NCBI GenBank assembly: GCA_022701275.1
Contig: CP031740.1
Coordinates: 6,634,372 to 6,698,371, forward strand
DNA: 64,000 nt
From: Microcoleus vaginatus PCC 9802
GTDB taxonomy: Bacteria; Cyanobacteriota; Cyanobacteriia; Cyanobacteriales; Microcoleaceae
Reading direction: 5' to 3'
Positions 24,781 through 34,492 of this stretch are shown piece after piece. Under the pieces are notes generated by a model. That model did not search any database. It worked only from the letters and a program-made list of their open reading frames with translations, and was not told the DNA's origin. Each line of letters begins with the position of its first letter. Position 1 is the first letter of the stretch. Both the position numbers and the translations under genes were made by a program.

Positions 24781-27297
24781 ATGTGTCTCAACCCAGAGGA
24801 TATCCTGCACGAAAACTATCAAATTATCAACCTGTTGGGAGCGGGAGGGTTTGCTAGAACCTACCTGGCTGAACAAATAAACACACCCGATCGTCCTTGG
24901 TGCGTTGTTAAGGAAATTCCTTTTCCCCGATCGGAAGAGCCGCGCGTCTTGGAACAAGCAAGGAGGCGGTTTCAAAGCGAAGCTAGCGCCCTGCGCCGTC
25001 TCTGGAATAACTCGCACATTCCCGAATTGTTCGATAGCTTTGAAGAAAACGACCATTTCTACTTAGTTCAAGAATACATTCAAGGATATCAGCTCCGTCA
25101 AGAACTCGTTGCGGGTCAGGGGTGGATCGACGAGGAAAGAACCGTTGCTTTTTTGCTGGAAGTTCTGGAAATATTACAATCTGTTCACCAAGAAGGTATT
25201 GTACACCGCGACATTAAACCTGATAACTTAATGCGACGCGAATCCAATGGAGAAATTGTTTTAATTGATTTTGGAGCGGTCAGAGAAATAGCCACTCTTA
25301 GCGTTAACTCTACAGGTGAAATATTAACAACCCAGGCGATCGGCACTAACGGTTATATGCCCGCCGAACAATACAATCCGCAGGCGTTACCGCAACCTTA
25401 CAATGACATTTACGCGCTAGGAATTACCGCTATTGAAGCTTTCACCGGGCGAACTCCCCCTTTTCTCCTCGATCGGGAAACTGGCGAGGTCATTTGGCAT
25501 TACTCAACACCCGATCGACCTGCGGTACAAGTTAGCGACGGTTTGAGAAATATTTTAACTGAGATGGTGCGCTGGAATTTTAGAGAGCGCTACCAATCCC
25601 TGAATGAGATTTTGCAACACTTGGATTTGTTAGTTGCACAACCTCCGCTAGCTGAACCTCCGTTACTCGAAACTCCGCTACCTGAACCTCCCGTAGCCGA
25701 ACCTCCGCCACCTGAACCTCCGGTAGTCAAAACTCCGGGTTCTGGGAAATCGCACTTTCGCCGATTGTTGTTAGGTTCTGTGGGAAGTGCTACTGCATTG
25801 GCGATCGTACTTTTAAGCCCCAAAAATTCGCCGCTAATCCCCAGAATTTCCCCGCTAATCCCCAGAATTTCCGCACAGCCAACGCCGACTACAGCATCCG
25901 CAGATGGTGTAAGTTCTGGCGAAAAACTTCTAGTACAAACCTCCGCCCTTTGGTCAAAACAAAGAGGAATTAGCGAATTTGCCGACTCAAATTATCCAGA
26001 AGCTTTTAAATTGCTCAAACAGTCATGGAGGGAAGATCGCAGAGATCCGGAAACTTTAATTTACATAAACAATGCCCTGCTGGAAGCGAGCGGTGCAGAG
26101 TATTATACCATCGCCATTGTTGTTCCCATCCGCAGAAATCAAGACGGTAGCATCGCCAACGCCAACTTAGCCGAAGAGCTGCTGCGCGGCATTGCTCAAG
26201 CTCAAACAGAAGTTAATTTAAGTCTCATCTCCAATGAGAGCAAGCGAGATTTTCCGGGTCAAGGATTTCTCCAACCAAAAGCTATTAACGGAAAAGGTCT
26301 TAAAGTCATCATTGCTGATGACGGAAATATTAAATCCTACGCAGTTCAAAGAGCAAATTACCTAGTCGAGCGGCCAGATATTCTAGCACTCATCGGACAT
26401 TATACTAGCGACATGACTGTGGAAACAGTAGATATTTACAATCGCCATAAATTAGTCGCCCTTTCGCCGGGAAGCACCACAGAAGAACTGACCCGAAAAC
26501 CCCGAAAATTTTTCTTTCGGACGGCTCCGACAACTAGCGTAGAAGCTGAAGGGTTAGTAAATCAATTGTTGAGCGTGGGGCGAAAAAAAGTTGCTGTTTT
26601 TTACAATCCCGACAGTCCGTTCAGCTATTCTTTGTGGGAACAATTTACCGAGCAATTTGAAGCCAAAGGAGGTAAAACTTATAGACTCAGAAATTATGAG
26701 AACTTATCCAAAAATGATTTCAACGCAGAAGCAGCGATCGAAGAAGTTGAGAAAGCCGGAATAAAAGCCATAGCACTCTTTCCAGACGGTCAAGTAACTA
26801 AGTCCGTAGAAAATGCGATCGAAATGATAAAAGCTAACGGCGATCGCAATTGGATTGTCGGGCCATGGACGCTGTACGAGCCGAGAACGCTAGAAGTAGC
26901 AAAACAGCTAAAATCTGTTGAAAAACTGGGAATATCCCTGTTTTGGCATCCGCTAGCAAGCTTTGACAAAAAATTTCCTATAAACGCGGAAAAATTGTGG
27001 GGAGGCCCGGTAAATACTCGATCGGCTTTAACCTACGACGCCGCCCGGACGCTGATTAAAGCCCTAGAAATGCAGGCGCAACCCACTCGCGAAGGAATGC
27101 AAAAAACCTTAGCCGATCCACACTTTAAAGCCGAGGGAGCCACGGGTATAATTGAGTTTGACTCGAAGACTGGCAATCGGAAAAATCCTCCCAAACGAGT
27201 AGCGCATATTGTACCCTGTTCTACAGCAATATATGGCGTTACCTTTGTGCCGATCGAATTTCCCACCGCCGCAGCCGCAGGTTTAAAGTGCGATTGA
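24781..27297 (+). CDS. Ser/Thr kinase fused to extracytoplasmic amino-acid-binding-type domain
   Basis: The 838-residue protein has three parts. Residues 13-285 are a PknB-type kinase: Gly loop LLGAGGFA, Lys44 in VVKE, catalytic VHRDIKPDNLM (Asp144, Asn149) and DFG at 163-165. A Pro-Glu-rich tandem linker (about 288-320, P-P-x-x-E units) leads to a single membrane helix at about 325-350. The rest (about 400-838) resembles a type I periplasmic-binding (LivJ-like) domain, with IAIVVPIRRN, IGHYTSDMTVETVDIYNRHKL and TYDAARTLIKAL. A receptor kinase that senses a small ligand outside the membrane and phosphorylates cytosolic targets is inferred. Ligand and targets are unknown. It is monocistronic. 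Confidence 0.9.
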   Translation: MCLNPEDILHENYQIINLLGAGGFARTYLAEQINTPDRPWCVVKEIPFPRSEEPRVLEQARRRFQSEASALRRLWNNSHIPELFDSFEENDHFYLVQEYIQGYQLRQELVAGQGWIDEERTVAFLLEVLEILQSVHQEGIVHRDIKPDNLMRRESNGEIVLIDFGAVREIATLSVNSTGEILTTQAIGTNGYMPAEQYNPQALPQPYNDIYALGITAIEAFTGRTPPFLLDRETGEVIWHYSTPDRPAVQVSDGLRNILTEMVRWNFRERYQSLNEILQHLDLLVAQPPLAEPPLLETPLPEPPVAEPPPPEPPVVKTPGSGKSHFRRLLLGSVGSATALAIVLLSPKNSPLIPRISPLIPRISAQPTPTTASADGVSSGEKLLVQTSALWSKQRGISEFADSNYPEAFKLLKQSWREDRRDPETLIYINNALLEASGAEYYTIAIVVPIRRNQDGSIANANLAEELLRGIAQAQTEVNLSLISNESKRDFPGQGFLQPKAINGKGLKVIIADDGNIKSYAVQRANYLVERPDILALIGHYTSDMTVETVDIYNRHKLVALSPGSTTEELTRKPRKFFFRTAPTTSVEAEGLVNQLLSVGRKKVAVFYNPDSPFSYSLWEQFTEQFEAKGGKTYRLRNYENLSKNDFNAEAAIEEVEKAGIKAIALFPDGQVTKSVENAIEMIKANGDRNWIVGPWTLYEPRTLEVAKQLKSVEKLGISLFWHPLASFDKKFPINAEKLWGGPVNTRSALTYDAARTLIKALEMQAQPTREGMQKTLADPHFKAEGATGIIEFDSKTGNRKNPPKRVAHIVPCSTAIYGVTFVPIEFPTAAAAGLKCD

Positions 27298-27590
27298 ATT
27301 GATATCTTGTGGCCTTGTCAACAAACCTTTCGAGGGCGGGCAGGATGCCCACCCCACAAGAAAATTTACTCTTTGTAGAACAGGCATCTTGCCTGTTGTT
27401 AAGAATGATGCAATATGTGGGAGTAATTGATATCTTGTGGCCTTGTCAAAAAACCGTCCGAGACGAGTTTTACCAAATATAATTGCCTAAAATCAATAAT
27501 CTCATAAACCCGCCCCCACCCGACGATAAAATTCTGGGTAAAGAATTGTGCAAGATGTGCGAGTGAATTGATATCTTGTGCCGAACGCAA
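27292..27590. repeat. Three direct repeats around GAATTGATATCTTGTGGCC
   Basis: Copies begin near 27292, 27421 and 27560. The second and third share a longer block (27402-27438 and 27541-27580, starting AAGAAT and ending GATATCTTGTG). Between them lie cyanobacterial-type intergenic repeats (GGGCAGGATGCCCACCCCACAAG, AGAACAGGCATCTTGCCTGT). No gene is supported in 27298-27695. Confidence 0.75.
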
Positions 27591-27695
27591 CAATCCGCCA
27601 GATGTTTCAATCCTACAGCCGACTATTGCCACAGGTGCAACATATCAATTTATTAGATATATTAAACAAAGCTAGTTTTTTCTATAATAACGTTT

Positions 27696-28415
27696 ATGGC
27701 TGTCAATTTCGCTACCTCCCCCGCTTCTAGTCTCAAACCAGAAGCCCAGAATATCTCAGCACTCAAACAAGTCTTTCAGACAATTGATGCCGATAGCTGT
27801 CCGGGTTCCTATAACTTTCATATGCACACAGTCTACTCCGACGGGCGATTGCAGCCAGAGAAATTGATGGAACAAGCCATAGCCGGAGGTCTCAAAGGCT
27901 TCGCTATCACCGACCACCACAGCACCCAAGGCTACGTTAAAGCTCAACTTTGGCTGGATAATTGGAAATTAAACCATCCCGACAAAAATAGCGAAGCACC
28001 TAGTCTTTGGACAGGCGCTGAAATTAATGCCGAATTGCTCAACAATGAGGTACACATTCTCGGTTACGCCTTCGATCCGCAACATCCCAGTCTCCAACCA
28101 TACCTACGAGGTAAAAGCACTGAAGGTACTTATGCTTATTCAGCAGCCAGGGTAATTGAAGCTATTCATGAAGCAGGAGGTTTAGCAGTTCTCGCACATC
28201 CTTGCAGGTATCGATCGACCGCAGATCAACTAATCCCAGAAGCAGCCCGTTTCGGCATTGACGGTGTAGAAATTTACTATGCTTACGGTAATCCAAATCC
28301 TTGGAAACCGAGTCCCAAACAAACTGCTTTAGTCAAAGATTTAGCCGAAACTTATGGTTTGCTTGGAACTTGTGGCACGGACTCTCACGGCCTGAGTCTT
28401 CTAGTCCGAATCTAG
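27696..28415 (+). CDS. PHP-domain phosphoesterase
   Basis: The 239-residue protein contains the metal-binding motifs of PHP enzymes: FHMHTVYSDG, AITDHHS, GAEIN, LAHPCRY and TCGTDSHG. These form a trinuclear metal site in a distorted barrel. Related proteins hydrolyse nucleotides such as 3',5'-nucleoside bisphosphates or act as phosphatases; the substrate here is not clear. No polymerase or other domain is attached. The sequence before the ATG is AT-rich with no strong ribosome site. Confidence 0.85.
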   Translation: MAVNFATSPASSLKPEAQNISALKQVFQTIDADSCPGSYNFHMHTVYSDGRLQPEKLMEQAIAGGLKGFAITDHHSTQGYVKAQLWLDNWKLNHPDKNSEAPSLWTGAEINAELLNNEVHILGYAFDPQHPSLQPYLRGKSTEGTYAYSAARVIEAIHEAGGLAVLAHPCRYRSTADQLIPEAARFGIDGVEIYYAYGNPNPWKPSPKQTALVKDLAETYGLLGTCGTDSHGLSLLVRI

Positions 28416-28575
28416 ATAGTTCGGAAATAAGAAGTGCTTTATCCTGTCATTACCAGTCTAAGCGTTAGCGGATATATCTCTTATGAAAGCAATCAAAATG
28501 ACCCGAAAACAAACAGTTTATCAGGTCATATTATGTCCGCTAAAATGACTACTCTAAAATTGTTTGGTAGGGATG

Positions 28576-28609
28576 ACTTCAGTCCTCATAAAAGTTTGAG
28601 GACTGAAGT
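28576..28609. terminator. 13-bp hairpin, repeat-type
   Basis: The arms 28576-28588 and 28597-28609 are perfectly complementary with an 8-nt loop and are followed by TTTCACTACC. The same ACTTCAGTCCTCA type of hairpin is common in cyanobacterial intergenic DNA. The rest of 28416-28763 holds no gene that I can support. Confidence 0.6.
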
Positions 28610-28763
28610 TTTCACTACCTGCCTTATAACGGCTATTTGACGGGACGTGATATCATTTCGATCGCCAGGATGAGCTTTCGCGCTCCAAAAGAAAGCAATT
28701 GTCCAAGCAGGTAATATTGTTGTAACTTCGAGAGACCTTGCGCCCTAAAAACCAGTCGCCCTT

Positions 28764-29930
28764 CTACCGTTCGGGAAACAACTGACAGGCCCGGTTAGTG
28801 GGCTGATTTGCCCAATCCAAGCGAGAAGTCCCAAATCGATCCATCCAACCTTCTAAATAAGCTCGATTAGCCTTTTTTTCCTCTGGATCGGAGGTATTCA
28901 TTGGATGAGGTGCTAAACCAAAAATAGTCGCCGTCGTCACGCAAAACATCGACTTTTGAAAACTCTGACAAATTTGCACCCGCACATCATCTTCACCGCG
29001 ACAGCTAGTGCGATAAACTTCCTGCAAATACTCCGGCAAATAATGCCGCATATCTTGCATCAATTGAGTTGGGGGAATCCCTGCACCTCCAATAGGTAAA
29101 GGGTCAGCAAACAAAGCACCGTAGGCAAATTCTTTTTGTTCTCCCGGAATTTGATGAGCTTGAGCATTGTATGAAACTGTGCCAAAAAATGCCGTGCCCC
29201 GAAAGAAAACAGCCTCTACATAAGGCACGGCTACATCTGGTAAAAATGTCAAATTAGCCGTCGCTGGCAGGATATCGTAGACTTGAGAGCCAATCTTGAC
29301 GCTGTAGGTAATCGGTAGGCTGGCTGCGGCGACTAAACCGGCTTTGACAAAATCAACTACATCAGAAATAGACTTAGTTTCCCCTCGATCGTAGGAATCA
29401 GATAAGTCCATAAACAAATCGCTCATTACCCGCCAAAACTGACCGAGGCCGGTGTAGTAAGCCAGCATCCGCACTTGTTCCGGCAAAAAATTAGGAAATG
29501 CTTTGTGTAGTGCCTGCATGAAAAAATTGCCTTTCAATTTAGCCGCGATCGCCTTTTCGGCCAAACGGCTAAATTCCGGGGAATCCAAATAACTGTCCAA
29601 ACCCCCGCCGCCGTGCCAAAGCATTGTTCTCATGCAATACTCAGCATACTCAAAATTAATCCTGTCGTGCCACAAATAGCGCATTAACTTCGGCAGAGTG
29701 ACTTCCCCATTGAAATATTTAAAAAACGGGAAAAGCACTAAAAACTGTTCTTCTGCAATATAATTGAGATTGCGAGAATAGGCATCTAAAACAATACCAT
29801 AACTTTTAAGAACGCCGACAACTTCAACTACATTTTCCGTAGAATCAGGCAGTAAAGCTTTTCCTGATTCCAAGAGGTCAATGTATGCGGATAGGGGATG
29901 GGCAGACGGTTTTAATACGGTACTTTTCAT
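28764..29930 (-). CDS. chpX: CO2 hydration protein ChpX (CupB)
   Basis: The 388-residue protein matches the ChpX/CupB family, the Zn-containing subunit that converts CO2 to bicarbonate on the specialised NDH-1 complex of the thylakoid. The conserved core includes YLWHDRINFEYAEYCMRTMLWHGGGG and VRMLAYYTGLGQFWRVMSDLFMDL. I call ChpX rather than ChpY because it lies after ndhD4 and ndhF4 rather than ndhF3/ndhD3. It would serve the constitutive, low-affinity CO2 uptake form (NDH-1MS'). It is transcribed with ndhD4, 289 nt downstream of it. Confidence 0.88.
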   Translation of the reverse strand: MKSTVLKPSAHPLSAYIDLLESGKALLPDSTENVVEVVGVLKSYGIVLDAYSRNLNYIAEEQFLVLFPFFKYFNGEVTLPKLMRYLWHDRINFEYAEYCMRTMLWHGGGGLDSYLDSPEFSRLAEKAIAAKLKGNFFMQALHKAFPNFLPEQVRMLAYYTGLGQFWRVMSDLFMDLSDSYDRGETKSISDVVDFVKAGLVAAASLPITYSVKIGSQVYDILPATANLTFLPDVAVPYVEAVFFRGTAFFGTVSYNAQAHQIPGEQKEFAYGALFADPLPIGGAGIPPTQLMQDMRHYLPEYLQEVYRTSCRGEDDVRVQICQSFQKSMFCVTTATIFGLAPHPMNTSDPEEKKANRAYLEGWMDRFGTSRLDWANQPTNRACQLFPER

Positions 29931-30124
29931 CTGGATTCAGCCTGAATTTAATAACTATTTTTTTACTTACGGTTTATAGCTCTGCTATTATAGTAGCATT
30001 TTTGGCAATGTTGGCTACTTAAAACATAAATATTTACTTTATTTTGATATAAAAATATCTCCCCTCCAGGAAGCACTCTATCTCGAAGAAACCGGAGTTT
30101 TTACGGTTTATGCAGGCGGCGTTT

Positions 30125-30185
30125 GTTTGCAGTGAGTATGGCCGTCCTCACAATTGTAGGATGACTGGCATTCCTCACTACAAAC
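30125..30185. repeat. MITE-like inverted repeat between ndhD4 and chpX
   Basis: The arms 30125-30136 and 30174-30185 (GTTTGCAGTGAG and CTCACTACAAAC) match at 11 of 12 positions. The interior has further partial symmetry (TGTAGGATGACTGGCATTCC). The flanks GAAGAAACCGGAGTTTTTACGG (30085-30106) look like another common intergenic repeat. Confidence 0.6.
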
Positions 30186-30219
30186 GAATTGGATTGCGGT
30201 CGAGCGACCGGACATCCTA

Positions 30220-31737
30220 TCAGTCTAAGTTTTGAGCAATCACTTTAACTTGCGGTGGCACATTAGCTGCCATTGCGATCGCAGTTTTTTCGCTCAAAGC
30301 AACTAAAACTCCCGGCTGCACTCCCATGATTGCGATAATTATTGCTAAAATCAGCGAAGGGATGCGATCGCGCCAGCGGACTTGCGGCAAATTTACCACC
30401 AAATCCGAAAGGCGGCCGAAAAAGGCGCGGTTGACCATAATTAAAAAGTAAACTGAAGTTAAACCAGTGCCGATCATGCAGAGGAAAGTTTGCACCGGAA
30501 ATACTGGCAAACTGCCCCGAAATATCAAAAATTCAGCAATAAATCCAGCCAAACCCGGAATGCCGGCACTTGCCATCACGCCGAGGATCATTAAACTGCC
30601 AATCATCGGCAAACCGCGATCGGGATTGAACAAACCTTTGAGCACATCGATGTTGCGGGTGCCGGATTTTTTGTAAACAACGCCGACACTCAAAAATAGC
30701 AGCCCCGAAATTAAACCGTGGCTAACCATTTGCAAGACAGTTCCCAGCATACTAATCGGAGTAGCTGCGGCGCTAGCTAACAAAATGTAGCCCATGTGAG
30801 CGATCGAACTGTAAGCTACAATTTTTTTCATATCTTTTTGGGCGATCGCGCAACTAGCCCCGTAAAGCACGCTTACCACAGCCCAACTCGCCAACCAAGG
30901 TGCCGCCACCGCCCACGCATCGGGAAACAAACCCAAACCAAAGCGCAGCATCCCATAAGTTCCCAGCTTCAAAAGCACCCCCGCCAGCAGCACCGAAACC
31001 GGCGTCGAAGCTTCTACGTGAGCATCCGGCAGCCAAGTATGAAAAGGCACCAAAGGCATCTTAATTCCAAAAGCCAGCAACACCCCTGCCAGCAAAACAA
31101 TTTGCCTTACCAAAGGCAATGGCAATCCTCCTTGCAAATGCGATGCGCCCGCTGCCGCCACCATATCGAAACTAGAAGCACCGCTAAGCCAACCAGTCCC
31201 CAAGAAAGCAGCCAGCAGCACAATTCCCGAAAATGCAGTATAGATTAAAAACTTAGTAGCAGCATAACCCCGACGCTCGCCTCCCCAAATCGCAATTAAC
31301 AGGTAAAGCGGAATCAATTCTACCTCAAAAAATAGGAAAAATAGCAGCAAATTTTGAGATAAAAAAGCCCCTGTTACGCCGCCAGTAATTAACAGAATCA
31401 AAGAATAATAAAGTCGAGGTCTGCGGATCGACTCATCCGTAGCGTAAATAGCTATTCCTGTCAGCAGAGTATTTAAAATTACCAAAGGCAGAGCCAAACC
31501 ATCAACACCGAGATTGTAATTCAATCCCAAAACATCTATCCAAGGAATAAATTCCGCAAACTGCAACTGACTGGTACTGGCATCAAACTGAACTGCCAAA
31601 ATTACCGAAAGAATAAAAGTTATACCCGCAATGGCGATCGCGACATCCCGAACTATTTTAGAACTCACTGAACCGGGCCAGAACCCAATCAGGGCAGCAG
31701 CCAACATTGGTATCCAGATTAAAGCACTGAGCATCAA
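30220..31737 (-). CDS. ndhD4: NADH dehydrogenase subunit NdhD4
   Basis: The 505-residue, multi-spanning membrane protein is of the NuoM/NdhD antiporter-like family. Motifs such as GIKMPLVPFHTWLPDAHVEASTPVSVLLAGVLLKLGTYG and KDMKKIVAYSSIAHMGY carry the conserved Lys and Glu of the proton channel. It is assigned to NdhD4 by its position between ndhF4 and chpX. The protein belongs to the distal membrane arm of the CO2-uptake NDH-1 complex. The start may be the second Met. An Uma2 gene on the opposite strand separates it from ndhF4. Confidence 0.92.
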   Translation of the reverse strand: MMLSALIWIPMLAAALIGFWPGSVSSKIVRDVAIAIAGITFILSVILAVQFDASTSQLQFAEFIPWIDVLGLNYNLGVDGLALPLVILNTLLTGIAIYATDESIRRPRLYYSLILLITGGVTGAFLSQNLLLFFLFFEVELIPLYLLIAIWGGERRGYAATKFLIYTAFSGIVLLAAFLGTGWLSGASSFDMVAAAGASHLQGGLPLPLVRQIVLLAGVLLAFGIKMPLVPFHTWLPDAHVEASTPVSVLLAGVLLKLGTYGMLRFGLGLFPDAWAVAAPWLASWAVVSVLYGASCAIAQKDMKKIVAYSSIAHMGYILLASAAATPISMLGTVLQMVSHGLISGLLFLSVGVVYKKSGTRNIDVLKGLFNPDRGLPMIGSLMILGVMASAGIPGLAGFIAEFLIFRGSLPVFPVQTFLCMIGTGLTSVYFLIMVNRAFFGRLSDLVVNLPQVRWRDRIPSLILAIIIAIMGVQPGVLVALSEKTAIAMAANVPPQVKVIAQNLD

Positions 31738-31862
31738 TTAAAACTTTCCTTTGTTACACAGTATTTAGAGCTATATTTAACATTAACGCAAAGCAACTAC
31801 ATATAAAAGCGATCGGCTGATTTTCTTGTTAAGATAGATTCCAATGTCTCTGGAATCCTCCT

Positions 31863-32474
31863 ATGACCTCAAGTCTTACAGATCGAGAAGATTTGCAAAT
31901 TAAATCCGGTTCTCCTTCCACCCGCCTCACCGTTGCCGACTTGGAAGAACTGCAAGCTATACTCTCGGAAGCAAATCTAGACTACCAATTAGAACTGGTA
32001 GACGGGAAGATTATGGTTATGGGCCCATCAGACATTGTATCGAGCGAAATAGGAGCAGAGTTAGTCAGTCTTTTGCGTAACTGGGTCAAACCTCGCAAAC
32101 TCGGACGAGTGTTTGACTCCAGCGGCGGGTTTATCCTTCCCAATTCCGATCTCAGAGCACCCGATGTTTCGTTTGTGGTAGCCGATCGCCTCAAACAAAG
32201 TAAAAGGTATTTTGCCGAACTCGTTCCCGACTTAGTTGTAGAAATCAAATCTCAGTCCGATCGCCTCCAACCCCTGCGAGAAAAAATTTTATCATTTATC
32301 GAACTCGGAGCAAAAGTAGGAATATTAATCGACCCGGACAAGCGCACAATAACAATTTACACTCCCCAAGCAGAGCCAGTGGTATTGAGAGACGGCGACA
32401 TGATTTCAATTCCCGAACTTTTGCCCGGTTGGGAAGTTGCGGTGACAGAATTGTGGCCGATCGATTTTGAATAA
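31863..32474 (+). CDS. Uma2-family (DUF820) putative endonuclease
   Basis: The 203-residue protein is of the Uma2/DUF820 family with a PD-(D/E)xK nuclease-like core. LELVDGKIMVMGPS, RAPDVSFVVADR and DLVVEIKSQSD supply the acidic and E-x-K residues. The family is greatly expanded in cyanobacteria, and its role is not established. It lies between ndhF4 and ndhD4 on the other strand, where the usual operon has no gene, so it looks like an insertion. The ATG at 31863 has ATCCTCCTATG context with no strong ribosome site. Confidence 0.88.
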   Translation: MTSSLTDREDLQIKSGSPSTRLTVADLEELQAILSEANLDYQLELVDGKIMVMGPSDIVSSEIGAELVSLLRNWVKPRKLGRVFDSSGGFILPNSDLRAPDVSFVVADRLKQSKRYFAELVPDLVVEIKSQSDRLQPLREKILSFIELGAKVGILIDPDKRTITIYTPQAEPVVLRDGDMISIPELLPGWEVAVTELWPIDFE

Positions 32475-32481
32475 AACTAGA

Positions 32482-32616
32482 TAAAAAAGCAGACAAACCC
32501 AGACTAAAATTATCTGCGTTCATCTGCCTTCATCTGCCCTCATCTGCGGTTTAAAATTAAATAACATCAGACAAAAAGCAGACAAACCCGAAAAATTTAT
32601 CTGCCAAACTCTGCGG
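32482..32616. repeat. CATCTGCCTT tandem and AGCAGACAAACCC direct repeats
   Basis: Four 10-nt units of CATCTGC(C/G)(T/C)T lie at about 32512-32551. They are flanked by two copies of GCAGACAAACCC (near 32489 and 32578) and a TTATCTGC repeat. They lie between the Uma2 stop and the ndhF4 stop, possibly marking the edge of the inserted gene. Confidence 0.75.
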
Positions 32617-32617
32617 T

Positions 32618-34492
32618 TTAAAACTGCCAAATAATCAACGCCAGCAACACAGCCACCCCCCCCGCAATAGTCAACACATAAAACTGCGACTGACCGGTGC
32701 CGGTGTACTTCAACCCTTCACCGCTGAAAATTGTGGCAAAACCGAACAAATTCACCGCCCCATCCACCACATACTTATCCGTCCAAGCGCTGATTTTAGA
32801 AATAAAAGCCACAGCCCAAACGACAGTCAAGCGGTAAACTCGATCGATATAAAAATCGTAAGCAAACAAATCCTGCACCGCCGGCATCGGCAGTCGTACC
32901 GGTCGAGGTAAAACCCCGTACCAATAAATAGCCACCCCAACCGCAACGCCAATCAACCCAGATAACAACAACAGCGGCGTATCGAGCGTCTTCAAAAGCA
33001 AATTTAAAGCATCAAAATCTCCCGTTTCCGCCCAAGGCCCAGTCCAACTAATTAATAGTTGCCACTCCTGCAACATCCAAGGCACCAACAGCCCCATCAC
33101 CGTCAAAATTACCATCGGCAAAGCCATCGGCCAACCAACTTCGGGAGCTCTGCGAGTTTTCGGCTGCGGTTTTCCCACAAACACTAAACCGAATATGCGA
33201 GTTAAATTTAGCGCTGTCAAACCGTTAACTAAAAGCAGCACAATTACCAGCCACAAAGGCACCGTCCAAAAACCGTTGAGCCAGCGTCGCATCGCCCAAA
33301 AGTTTCCCAGAGGCAACAGCGCTACCATCCCCGCAGCGCCTACTAAATAAGCCGTAGTCGTGGCAGGCATCTTCGACCACAACCCACCCATTTCTGTTAA
33401 ATCTTGAGTGTTAGTTGTGGTAATAATTGACCCTACGCTCATGAATAATAGGCCTTTGGCGATCGAGTGGGCGAACAGCAACAGCAAAGCAATGTCAACT
33501 TGATTTAGCCCCACGGCGATAAACACCAAACCCAAAGAGGCGCTGGTAGAATGCGATAGTGCTCTTTTGATGTCGATTTGGGCGATCGCCACCAAGGAAG
33601 CGCCAACAGCCGTCACCGCACCCAAAACCACGAGTACCGCATCTGCGACCGGGGAAAGCGCTAAAACAGGCTGAAGTTTAATCAAAACATAAGCCCCAGC
33701 GCCCACAACTACGGTATTCCTCATAATCGAAGCCGGGTTTGGCCCTTCCATCGCCTCGTCGAGCCACAAATGGAACGGAAATTGAGCGCACTTTGCCGTA
33801 GGTGCGGAGATTAAAGCCAAACCTAAAAGAGTCGCCACTACAGGAGACAAAGTTGCAGTTTCAGCCCATGTTTCCAAATCGGAAAAATTCAAACTTCCCG
33901 CTAAAGTTGAAAGCGTCACTACTCCCATCAGCAGTGGCACGTCTCCTACACGCTTGGTTAAAAACGCATCTCTAGCGGCTGTTACTACCAGCGGTTGAGC
34001 GTACCAAAACCCGACTAACAAGTAAGTTGAAAGCGTCAGCACTTCCAACAAAGCGTAAGTTAGAAGCAGCGAGTCGCTAATGGCAATGCCGCTAATTGCT
34101 GCTTCAAAAAAACCCATCAGCCCAAAAAATCGAGCTAGCGCCCAGTCTTTTTCCATGTAGCCTAGAGCGTAAATTTGTGCTAGCAAACTCAGAACACTAA
34201 CTAACTCCATTGCTCCGACGCTGACTGTGGAGATTTCTATTGCAAAAGACAAATCTAAATCGGCTGCTTGCACCCAGTGCACGAGCAACTGTTGGGGCGG
34301 TTGATCCCAAGTCGCTGTAAAAATAACTGACCCGTGCAGGAAAGCCAACACCGTCATCAGCAAATTGAAGTAAGCAGCAGGTCTCGGGCCAGTTCTGCGA
34401 ACGGTGCCGGTAGACCACGGCAAAGTTAAAATTGCGCCTATCAAGCCATATAAAGGTACCCACCAACAGGCTTGGAGGAGAAATTGAGTCAT
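32618..34492 (-). CDS. ndhF4: NADH dehydrogenase subunit NdhF4
   Basis: The 624-residue membrane protein is of the NuoL/NdhF family. Conserved stretches include FLTKRVGDVPLLMGVVTL, LWLDEAMEGPNPASIMRNTVVVGAGAY (the usual PTPVSAL-type motif is altered to GPNPASI, as in the CO2-uptake forms) and IDIKRALSHSTSASLG. It forms the end of the membrane arm of NDH-1MS' with NdhD4. It is first in a minus-strand unit (ndhF4, ndhD4, chpX) that is divergent from the ccm operon. The altered motif supports NdhF3/F4 type rather than the respiratory NdhF1. Confidence 0.92.
   Translation of the reverse strand: MTQFLLQACWWVPLYGLIGAILTLPWSTGTVRRTGPRPAAYFNLLMTVLAFLHGSVIFTATWDQPPQQLLVHWVQAADLDLSFAIEISTVSVGAMELVSVLSLLAQIYALGYMEKDWALARFFGLMGFFEAAISGIAISDSLLLTYALLEVLTLSTYLLVGFWYAQPLVVTAARDAFLTKRVGDVPLLMGVVTLSTLAGSLNFSDLETWAETATLSPVVATLLGLALISAPTAKCAQFPFHLWLDEAMEGPNPASIMRNTVVVGAGAYVLIKLQPVLALSPVADAVLVVLGAVTAVGASLVAIAQIDIKRALSHSTSASLGLVFIAVGLNQVDIALLLLFAHSIAKGLLFMSVGSIITTTNTQDLTEMGGLWSKMPATTTAYLVGAAGMVALLPLGNFWAMRRWLNGFWTVPLWLVIVLLLVNGLTALNLTRIFGLVFVGKPQPKTRRAPEVGWPMALPMVILTVMGLLVPWMLQEWQLLISWTGPWAETGDFDALNLLLKTLDTPLLLLSGLIGVAVGVAIYWYGVLPRPVRLPMPAVQDLFAYDFYIDRVYRLTVVWAVAFISKISAWTDKYVVDGAVNLFGFATIFSGEGLKYTGTGQSQFYVLTIAGGVAVLLALIIWQF

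Noticed and set aside
28434..28640. 68-codon open frame
   Set aside because: Its second half is the repeat-type hairpin at 28576-28609, and there is no protein-like pattern.
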